Positions 1 through 4,490 of a stretch of DNA of 5,102 nucleotides are shown piece after piece (the stretch's first letter is position 1; every line of letters starts with the position of its first letter). A program made the position numbers and the translations under genes. The DNA is from Candidatus Avimicrobium faecavium (GTDB lineage: Bacteria; Bacillota; Clostridia; Oscillospirales; Ruminococcaceae): positions 1 to 5,102 of the forward strand of contig CAJFQR010000091.1 of NCBI GenBank assembly GCA_904419105.1, read 5' to 3'. The notes beneath the pieces are model-generated. The model saw only the letters and a list, made by a program, of their open reading frames with translations. It had not been told where the DNA came from and did no database searches.

Positions 1-891
1 GGCCAACCGGACCACAAAGTGGCCTTCTCCGTTCAGATGATGGGGGAACAGCCGCCGGCTGCCCTCGATGCCCGGGACCGCCGGAGAATACCAGTCGGTC
101 CGGCCCGGGTCGGTGCCCGGCCAGAGGGGGAGAGGTTCCACTTCGAATTCGGGGTGGCGGGCGAGGAACCGGGAGACGGTCCCCTCGTCCTCCTCCGGGG
201 CGAAGGTGCAGGTGGAGTAGACGATCCGGCCGCCCGGGGCCAGCATCTTGACCGCCTCGTCCAGGATCTCGTCCTGGCGGGCGGCACAGAGAGCCACATT
301 CCCCTCACTCCACTCGGCGATGGCCGCCTCGTCCTTGCGGAACATCCCCTCACCGGAGCAGGGGGCGTCGACGATGATCCGGTCGAAGGCGGCGGGGAAC
401 CGTGCGGTGAGCCGGGCGGGGCTCTCACAGGTGACGAGGGCGTTGGCGATGCCCATGCGCTCGATGTTGCGGGAGAGGATCTTGGCCCGCTGGGGGTGGA
501 TCTCATTGGCCACCAGCAGACCCTGCCCTCCCATCAGCGATGCCAGGTGGGAGGACTTCCCGCCTGGGGCGGCGCAGAGGTCCAGCACCCAGTCCCCGGG
601 GCGGGGAGCGGCGGCCTCTGCCACAACCATGGCGCTGGGCTCCTGGATGTAGTAGACGCCGGCGTCGTGCCAGGGGTGCAGCCCAGGGCGCAGGTCGCCG
701 CTGTAACGGCGGCCGCTGGGGCACCAGGCCACCGGCTCGGTGGGAAAGGGCAGCGCCGCATCGACAGGGACCCGCAGCAGATTCAGGCGCAGGCCGCGGG
801 CGGCGGGTTCGTCATAGCTTGCGAGAAAGGCCGGATACTCCGCGCCGAGCAGCCGCTCCATACGCGTGAGAAAGGGCTCGGGCAAGGTCAA
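1..891 (-). CDS. RsmF-like 16S rRNA (cytosine-C5) methyltransferase, RsmB/NOP family (C-terminus off the window)
   Basis: Class I S-adenosylmethionine-dependent enzyme expected to methylate C5 of a cytosine in rRNA in the cytoplasm. I translated the minus strand: 297 codons without a stop, running off the left edge. Motifs in order are the family N-terminus ending in a GLRLNLLRV-like segment (about residues 33-41), the SAM-binding motif DLCAAPGGKSSHL (104-116), NEIHPQRAKIL (129-139), motif IV DAPCSGEGMFRKD with C178, and motif VI STCTFAPEEDE with C228. In this family the motif VI cysteine attacks the base and the motif IV cysteine helps release the product; both are present. The last visible residues, LFPHHLNGEGHFVV, match the end of the methyltransferase core, so the usual RsmF C-terminal RNA-binding part lies outside. 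The TTG start at 891 is chosen because AGGAGG sits 8 nt upstream; the first ATG is codon 11 and has no comparable site. RsmF rather than RsmB is inferred from the GEGMFRKD signature. The family is very secure, the exact target base is not. Confidence 0.93.
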   Translation of the reverse strand, partial: MTLPEPFLTRMERLLGAEYPAFLASYDEPAARGLRLNLLRVPVDAALPFPTEPVAWCPSGRRYSGDLRPGLHPWHDAGVYYIQEPSAMVVAEAAAPRPGDWVLDLCAAPGGKSSHLASLMGGQGLLVANEIHPQRAKILSRNIERMGIANALVTCESPARLTARFPAAFDRIIVDAPCSGEGMFRKDEAAIAEWSEGNVALCAARQDEILDEAVKMLAPGGRIVYSTCTFAPEEDEGTVSRFLARHPEFEVEPLPLWPGTDPGRTDWYSPAVPGIEGSRRLFPHHLNGEGHFVVRLA

Positions 892-899
892 GAAAATCG

Positions 900-905
900 C
901 CTCCT
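900..905 (-). promoter_or_regulatory. Ribosome binding site of the rRNA methyltransferase
   Basis: AGGAGG on the minus strand, followed by an 8-nt spacer and the TTG at 891. It decides the start: the TTG is non-canonical but the spacing is ideal. Confidence 0.8.
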
Positions 906-921
906 AATCAGTGATAGGGAT

Positions 922-950
922 AGTATATCGTCTTTTGAGTGGAAAAGCAA
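922..950 (-). promoter_or_regulatory. Sigma-A-type promoter for the rRNA methyltransferase
   Basis: On the minus strand TTGCTT (950-945) is followed after exactly 17 nt by TATACT (927-922). The -10 matches TATAAT at 5 of 6 positions; the -35 matches TTGACA only at its TTG. Transcription would start near 915, giving a leader of about 25 nt that contains the ribosome binding site. It stands back to back with the candidate sigma-operon promoter at 965-993. Assignment is by motif and spacing only. Confidence 0.6.
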
Positions 951-964
951 ATCCGGCGGTGGAC

Positions 965-993
965 TTGTGTAAATCGAAAGAATGCGTTATACT
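965..993 (+). promoter_or_regulatory. Candidate promoter P1 of the sigma/anti-sigma operon
   Basis: TTGTGT (965-970), a 17-nt spacer, then TATACT (988-993). The -10 is 5 of 6 to consensus and the -35 is 3 of 6. It would leave a leader of about 130 nt before the sigma gene, containing the direct repeats at 1047-1065 and the hairpin at 1082-1109. It competes with P2 (1030-1058); the sequence does not say which is used. No convincing ECF-type autoregulatory promoter could be fixed here. Confidence 0.45.
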
Positions 994-1029
994 ATAAACG
1001 ACTATACGTTTTTTCCAGCAGCCAACTTT

Positions 1030-1058
1030 TTTACAACATATTTACATCACAGTTTATT
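1030..1058 (+). promoter_or_regulatory. Candidate promoter P2 of the sigma/anti-sigma operon
   Basis: TTTACA (1030-1035), a 17-nt spacer, then TTTATT (1053-1058). The -35 is 5 of 6 and the -10 is 4 of 6 to the sigma-A consensus. The -10 lies between and partly inside the two copies of a direct repeat (1047-1054 and 1058-1065), so a protein bound there would affect this promoter. The region is AT-rich and chance matches are likely, so confidence is modest. Confidence 0.3.
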
Positions 1059-1065
1059 CACAGTT
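1047..1065 (+). repeat. Tandem direct repeat TCACAGTT x2, 11-bp period
   Basis: TCACAGTT occurs at 1047-1054 and again, perfectly, at 1058-1065. The 11-bp period puts both copies on about the same face of the helix. They flank the -10 of candidate promoter P2 and lie downstream of P1. A regulator binding site is the natural reading, but no regulator is identified. Confidence 0.5.
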
Positions 1066-1081
1066 GCAATAAAATCACGGA

Positions 1082-1109
1082 ATCCCGCCACTATATAAGT
1101 GACCGGGAT
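1082..1109 (+). promoter_or_regulatory. Dyad/hairpin in the leader of the sigma gene
   Basis: ATCCCG (1082-1087) pairs with CGGGAT (1104-1109) and CACT (1089-1092) pairs with AGTG (1098-1101). A 1x2 internal loop separates the two stems and the terminal loop is ATATA. The last stem base lies 7 nt before the sigma gene's Shine-Dalgarno at 1117. No T-tract follows, so it does not look like a terminator. It could be an operator dyad or an RNA element that tunes translation. Confidence 0.45.
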
Positions 1110-1116
1110 CGGGAAC

Positions 1117-1124
1117 GGTGGTGA
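1117..1124 (+). promoter_or_regulatory. Ribosome binding site of the sigma gene
   Basis: GGTGGTGA matches the ideal GGAGGTGA at 7 of 8 bases, with its GGTGG core 8 nt before the TTG at 1130. The two in-frame GTG codons at 1118 and 1121 lie inside this site and have only weak purine stretches upstream. This is why the TTG is preferred as the start. Confidence 0.55.
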
Positions 1125-1129
1125 ATCGA

Positions 1130-1657
1130 TTGGACATCAATCCTGAGCTGGTCGCCCGGGCAAAACTGGGAGACAAGCAGAGCTTTGCCCAGCTCTACGA
1201 CCTGGTCGCGAAGGATCTCTACAAGGTGGCGCTCTACACCCTCGGCAGCCAGCCGGAGGCTGAGGATGCAGTGAGCGAGACCTTTCTGGAAGCGTACAAG
1301 GGCCTGAAAAACCTGCGGGATGACACCAAATTCAAGGCATGGATCATGCGCATCCTCTCCATCCGCTGCAAGCGGAAGATCACCGGGCTGGTGGCTGCCA
1401 AACAGCAGATCAGTCTCGAGGATTTTGTGGAGACGGCGGACGATGTCTCGCCGGAGACGGCGGATTGCAGCGATCGGGTGACCTTGCGCCAGGCGCTGGA
1501 CGAGCTCGCTCCAGATGAACGGGCGGTGGTGATCCTCTCGGCGGTACAGGGGTACACCACCCGGGAGATCGGAGAAATTATGGGGATGCCCCACGGGACG
1601 GTGAGCTCCAAGCTCTACCGCACCCTGATCAAGTTGCGAAAAAAACTGGAACAGTAG
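1130..1657 (+). CDS. ECF-type RNA polymerase sigma factor (sigma-70 family)
   Basis: A 175-residue sigma factor of usual ECF size, with only regions 2 and 4. Region 2 spans about residues 7-84: SFAQLYDLVAKDLYKVALYTLG, then the EAEDAVSETFLEAYKGL segment that binds the core enzyme and the -10, then FKAWIMRILSIRCKRK. An acidic linker follows (about 95-117). Region 4 is about 119-172, from LRQALDELAPDERAVVILS into the helix-turn-helix YTTREIGEIMGMPHGTVSSK that reads the -35. (Quoted runs are partial where long.) The TTG at 1130 is chosen for its Shine-Dalgarno; it gives the start MDINPELVARAKLGD, typical of the family. Starts at GTG 1118 or 1121 would add four or three residues. The stop is followed after 14 nt by the propeller membrane protein, its likely anti-sigma partner. 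An A7 run near the 3' end (1639-1645) is discussed in the findings. The ECF subgroup cannot be named by eye. Confidence 0.93.
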   Translation: MDINPELVARAKLGDKQSFAQLYDLVAKDLYKVALYTLGSQPEAEDAVSETFLEAYKGLKNLRDDTKFKAWIMRILSIRCKRKITGLVAAKQQISLEDFVETADDVSPETADCSDRVTLRQALDELAPDERAVVILSAVQGYTTREIGEIMGMPHGTVSSKLYRTLIKLRKKLEQ

Positions 1658-1666
1658 AGGAGGTGA
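1658..1666 (+). promoter_or_regulatory. Ribosome binding site of the propeller membrane protein gene
   Basis: AGGAGGTGA, a full match to the anti-Shine-Dalgarno complement, begins at the base after the sigma gene's TAG. Its core is 8 nt before ATG 1672, so that ATG is the start. An in-frame GTG at 1663 lies inside the site and the ATG at 1678 is too far away. The arrangement suggests tight coupling of the two genes. Confidence 0.8.
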
Positions 1667-1671
1667 GAGGC

Positions 1672-3840
1672 ATGCAGATGGATAGAAAAGAGGACTGGTC
1701 AGATTTGGACCTGACTAGTGATGAGATCAACGAGCTGGAAGGGCTGCTCCGCATGGTGGAGCAGGAGCTTGGCGAAGCGGATCCGCCGATGCCTGACTCC
1801 CTCAAAAGCGAAGCACTCCTGCCGCTGTTGGACGGCGTGGAACAGGAGGAACCGGCTCCGGAGGAGCCTTCGGCCGAACCGGAGCCCCGCCGGCAGGGCA
1901 GGCTGATTTTTGGACTGTTCCCGACAAAATATCTTACCGTAGCAGCCATGTTGGCTGTGGCAGTGGGCATCGGCATCGCCTACAAGCAGATGCCCCGCAC
2001 GCCGGATATCGGCGTTGCCTCCGGCAGCGAGGCGAGCGCAGGCGGCGGGAATGAAACCGAGGAGGGATCCTCTTCGGAGGCATCGGCCTATGCCGATGTG
2101 CTCTATGCGATCAACGAGCGCTACGACCGGGAGAACAAACCGGTCTATGAGCCGCCGGACCAGCCTCCGGCAGGGGAGGGAGCGCCTCCGCTGCCTCCAG
2201 CTCCTGCAGGGGAAGTGGACGGCCCGTCATTCGATACTGAAGCACCGGCTGCGGATGAGGGGACTGCTCAGAAACAAACCCCGCAGTCCGGAGGGGAGGA
2301 CAGCGGAGGATCCGAGGCCGCAGCTCCGCAAAAAAAAGAGCCTTCCGCTGACAGCTATGCCGGAGATGAAGAGGAAGAGGAGGTTGTGGACCGGTCCTGG
2401 ACGCTGGACGATTCCGATGATTCGGTCGATGGCGCCGTGCTGGGTTCTGCCAGTCCGGATGTGTCCACGGGAGGCAGCACCGACCCGGAGGATGGCGCGT
2501 CCGCCGAGGAGGCGGAGTTGAACGGAGCGGTCCCGGAGGATGCAGCCGTCGATGAGGCGGCTGAGGAAGAACTTCTTCCGGAAAAAACGAATCCGTCTAT
2601 CGGTGTGCCTGAGGCTTTGGGCTCGGAGGAGGATGCTTCCGTTTCGGAAAAAACAGACCCGGACAGCGGCACTCCGGCAGCTTCGGCTGCTGAAGGCGCT
2701 GCCGTCCCGGCACCGGCAGGCAATTCGCTTCGTGCACCCGCTGCTGTAAAGCGGCAGAAGGGAAACACCGCAGCCGGAGACTGTTGCTACACCCTCTATG
2801 CCACGGCAAATGGAGGAGAGATTGCGGTCAGTGAGGCGGATACCGGGCAGCAGCTGGCTGCAGTTGCTCTGGATGTGCCGGAGGAGGGTATTTCCTACCA
2901 CACGATCCTCTCTTATGGCGGCCGGCTGGTGGTCATCGGCACACTGCACAGCTATCCGGAAAGCTACCTGGCTCTTACCGAGACGGTGTATGAGGAGGTG
3001 GGCCTGGATCAGGATGTGGCCCTGGAAGACCGCCGCAATGAGTTTGCCGAGATGGTGAAGATCGCCGTCTACGATATCGATGGGGAGGACCCGACCCGGT
3101 TCACCGAACGGTACAGCTATTACCAGTCCGGCAGCTACCGCAACAGTGCGGTGACACCGGATGGTACGCTGGTAGTGGTTACCAACAAGGCAATCTATGG
3201 GATCAGCGGTGTCACGGAATATATGACCGAGTCGATTCCGGTAGCGGATACTCCAATCGGGTTCCAATATCTGTGCGGGGACAGCATCCATGTGGATCCA
3301 ACCAGCCTTTCACTGGACAGCTACGCCGTCATAGGGGAGATTTCTCTGTCCGGCAATGCGACCAAACCACAGATGGCCGCCTTTCTCGGGGATACCATGC
3401 CCGCATCCCGCATCACCGAGGACAGTGTGTATGTGGCCAGTGTGAGCTACAATGAGGAGACAGAGAGCAAGATCGCCCGCTTTACGGCTCAGGACCTGAC
3501 CCAGTACGCCGAAACGCAGGATTATACCGGTGTCCCGGTCTGGAGCAGCTGTATGAGCCTTTCGGATGGCCATATTGCCATACTTTGGGAGACTATGCCG
3601 GATAATTGTACCGGGGGGGGTATTTTGGGGCATACGGTCCGTATCTTTGACCAGAGCCTCGGCCTGGTGGCCGAGGCGCCTGTCGAGCTGGATCTCTCCA
3701 AGTTGGAGGAAATCACCACCACCGAGACTACGATGGAGATTCGGGTGGACGGGATCACCACTACGGTGGATCTAAGCGATCCGCTCAACCCGGTTGTCAT
3801 TACCGGCGAGGGGGAGACTTCCTCTTCCGCCGCTGAGTGA
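1672..3840 (+). CDS. Single-pass membrane protein with C-terminal beta-propeller-like domain, putative anti-sigma factor
   Basis: Predicted 722-residue trans-envelope regulator of the sigma factor encoded just upstream. Residues 1-86 are cytoplasmic and largely helical and acidic (DEINELEGLLRMVEQELGE, then PPMPDSLKSEALLPLLDG), with no Cys or zinc-finger motif. One transmembrane helix covers about 87-104 (YLTVAAMLAVAVGIGIAY), with basic residues before it (RR at about 74-75). A short possible helix, YADVLYAINERY, is at 140-151. From about 105 to 363 the chain is low-complexity, rich in Asp, Glu, Ala, Ser, Pro and Gly. Residues 364-722 are beta-rich and resemble the secreted C-terminal beta-propeller family (PF09826 type): GGRLVVIG, VYDIDGEDPTRF, SGSYRNSAVTPDGTLVVVTN (486 on), SYAVIGEISL (550 on), ITEDSVYVA (581 on) and VDLSDPLNPV. 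Five Cys (371, 372, 535, 627, 646) are all extracellular. The propeller family is recognised from memory and the anti-sigma role is inferred from topology and gene order. It could instead be a secreted-type sensor with another partner. Confidence 0.82.
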   Translation: MQMDRKEDWSDLDLTSDEINELEGLLRMVEQELGEADPPMPDSLKSEALLPLLDGVEQEEPAPEEPSAEPEPRRQGRLIFGLFPTKYLTVAAMLAVAVGIGIAYKQMPRTPDIGVASGSEASAGGGNETEEGSSSEASAYADVLYAINERYDRENKPVYEPPDQPPAGEGAPPLPPAPAGEVDGPSFDTEAPAADEGTAQKQTPQSGGEDSGGSEAAAPQKKEPSADSYAGDEEEEEVVDRSWTLDDSDDSVDGAVLGSASPDVSTGGSTDPEDGASAEEAELNGAVPEDAAVDEAAEEELLPEKTNPSIGVPEALGSEEDASVSEKTDPDSGTPAASAAEGAAVPAPAGNSLRAPAAVKRQKGNTAAGDCCYTLYATANGGEIAVSEADTGQQLAAVALDVPEEGISYHTILSYGGRLVVIGTLHSYPESYLALTETVYEEVGLDQDVALEDRRNEFAEMVKIAVYDIDGEDPTRFTERYSYYQSGSYRNSAVTPDGTLVVVTNKAIYGISGVTEYMTESIPVADTPIGFQYLCGDSIHVDPTSLSLDSYAVIGEISLSGNATKPQMAAFLGDTMPASRITEDSVYVASVSYNEETESKIARFTAQDLTQYAETQDYTGVPVWSSCMSLSDGHIAILWETMPDNCTGGGILGHTVRIFDQSLGLVAEAPVELDLSKLEEITTTETTMEIRVDGITTTVDLSDPLNPVVITGEGETSSSAAE
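1984..2760 (+). other. Low-complexity acidic linker region within the propeller membrane protein
   Basis: Codes for about 259 residues between the membrane helix and the beta-rich domain. It is dominated by Glu, Asp, Ala, Ser, Pro and Gly, with very few aromatic residues after position 155 and a run of five Glu near residue 233. It contains a degenerate 22-residue tandem duplication (2581-2712) and an A8 run (2330-2337). It is probably disordered and extracellular, suited to spanning a thick cell wall. Boundaries are approximate. Confidence 0.7.
2581..2712 (+). repeat. Degenerate 66-bp tandem duplication in the linker
   Basis: Two adjacent 22-codon units both start with GAAAAAAC and read EKTNPSIGVPEA... 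and EKTDPDSGTPAA.... By eye 9 of 22 residues are identical, mostly in the first half. The linker may have grown by duplication and then drifted. Confidence 0.35.
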
Positions 3841-3858
3841 GACTCTTTGTAATAAGAG

Positions 3859-3899
3859 AAAAAGGCCTTTCGCAGCAAAGCGAAAGACCTTTTCTTTTT
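3859..3899. terminator. Bidirectional intrinsic terminator between convergent operons
   Basis: The arms AAAAGGCCTTTCGC (3860-3873) and GCGAAAGACCTTTT (3880-3893) pair over 14 positions with one mismatch (C3866 opposite A3887) and enclose the loop AGCAAA. On the plus strand the stem runs into TTTTCTTTTT, ending the sigma operon 20 nt after its stop. On the minus strand the A-run at 3859-3863 becomes a T-run, serving the nitroreductase gene whose stop is at 3910. Nothing else is seen in the 69-bp gap. Confidence 0.88.
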
Positions 3900-3909
3900 G
3901 CGGCGGTGC

Positions 3910-4476
3910 TCAGCGGTCCTCCTCGCTGCCGGGGTTGAAGGTGACGAGTTCTTCCAGCGGCAGGCGTTCCTGGGGCGCTTCGATCTGTCCGGACGCAGGA
4001 TAGCCCAGCGCTACCGCCAGATGGATCTCCAGGTTGGAGCCGAGATCCAGCAGCGAACGAAGCTGCTGCCGGTTGCGGATGCTGCCCAGGATGCAGCTGC
4101 CCAGGCCGTGGTCCGCGGCCGCCAGGCACAGGGTCTGCACGGCGGAGCCGATGTCATAGGGGACCATGCCCATGCGCCGCAGGGCGGTGCGTACCAGCGG
4201 GTTGGCGCTCTCGCTCAGGTCACTGACGACGAGGATGAGCACCGGCGCCTGCCGGGCGTGCAGATTGATCTTGAGCAGTGGGTTGCAGATGGCACCGGCC
4301 ACCTTGTTTTTCAGTATGGGGTTATCGATGACCAGGAACCGCCAGGGCTGGCAGTTGAGGGAGGATGGGGAGAGCCGCGCCGCGTTCAGACAGTCGAGGA
4401 TCACCTCCCGGTCCACCGGATCCGGGGCAAAATTTCGAACGGAGCGGCGGGCACTGACGCAGTCGTGAAATTCCAT
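3910..4476 (-). CDS. Nitroreductase-family FMN-dependent oxidoreductase
   Basis: A 188-residue soluble flavoprotein of usual nitroreductase length. These enzymes bind FMN as dimers and use NAD(P)H to reduce nitro, quinone or enone compounds; the natural substrate here is unknown. Visible features are the N-terminal FMN-phosphate motif ARRSVRNFAPDPV (residues 9-21, with R10, R11, S12 and R14), the ARLSPSSLNCQPWRFLVI segment (33-50) that lines the flavin, the dimer and flavin helix DIGSAVQTLCLAAADHGLGSC (108-128), and the closing strand HLAVALGYPA (152-161). The ATG at 4476 is fixed by AAGGAGG 7 nt upstream. The gene follows the aldehyde dehydrogenase stop after 13 nt, so the two are one operon and probably translationally coupled. 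It ends at TGA 3910-3912, just before the shared terminator. Subfamily cannot be settled by eye. Confidence 0.93.
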   Translation of the reverse strand: MEFHDCVSARRSVRNFAPDPVDREVILDCLNAARLSPSSLNCQPWRFLVIDNPILKNKVAGAICNPLLKINLHARQAPVLILVVSDLSESANPLVRTALRRMGMVPYDIGSAVQTLCLAAADHGLGSCILGSIRNRQQLRSLLDLGSNLEIHLAVALGYPASGQIEAPQERLPLEELVTFNPGSEEDR

Positions 4477-4483
4477 CAACAGG

Positions 4484-4490
4484 CCTCCTT
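4484..4490 (-). promoter_or_regulatory. Ribosome binding site of the nitroreductase gene, overlapping the upstream stop codon
   Basis: AAGGAGG on the minus strand, 7 nt before the ATG at 4476. Its first A is the last base of the aldehyde dehydrogenase TAA (4492-4490), so a terminating ribosome sits directly on the next start region. Confidence 0.85.

Larger units (their letters stand above)
892..1129. promoter_or_regulatory. Divergent intergenic control region
   Basis: AT-rich stretch between the leftward methyltransferase and rightward sigma gene, clearly different in composition from the GC-rich genes. It holds the back-to-back candidate promoters, an operator-like dyad at 901-920, an ACTATA 10-bp repeat at 991-1006, the TCACAGTT pair and the leader hairpin. 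I see no convincing small gene or structured RNA of a known class. Confidence 0.6.

Noticed and set aside
19..972. Long plus-strand open frame (317 codons) opposite the methyltransferase
   Set aside because: It is antisense to a gene with all RsmB/NOP motifs. Its product is Gly/Ala/Arg-rich without a recognisable domain, as expected of a GC-rich shadow frame, and it has no ribosome binding site of note.
1021..1051. ECF-type autoregulatory promoter (CAACTTTT followed by a TCACA element)
   Set aside because: The -35 likeness is real but the -10 is poor, and the regulon motif of this sigma factor is unknown. The match is not better than chance in this AT-rich stretch.
939..1124. Small 61-codon plus-strand frame in the divergent intergenic region
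   Set aside because: It starts at GTG with no Shine-Dalgarno, contains the candidate promoters, and runs into the sigma gene start. The sequence looks like regulatory DNA, not coding.
2518..2520. Internal TTG with AGGAGG upstream in the linker, as a start for a free propeller protein
   Set aside because: The purine-rich match comes from Glu-Glu codons (GAG GAG), common in this linker, and the product would lack any export signal.
2227..3291. Minus-strand open frame of 354 codons inside the propeller gene
   Set aside because: No recognisable family or ribosome binding site. It is explained by the codon bias of the opposite real gene, whose topology and motifs are coherent.
3808..3813. Asn-Pro in the C-terminal LNPV and the linker TNPS as RsgI-like autoproteolysis sites
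   Set aside because: RsgI cleavage occurs in a specific folded domain next to the membrane. These Asn-Pro pairs are in a disordered linker or at the C-terminal strand, without that context.
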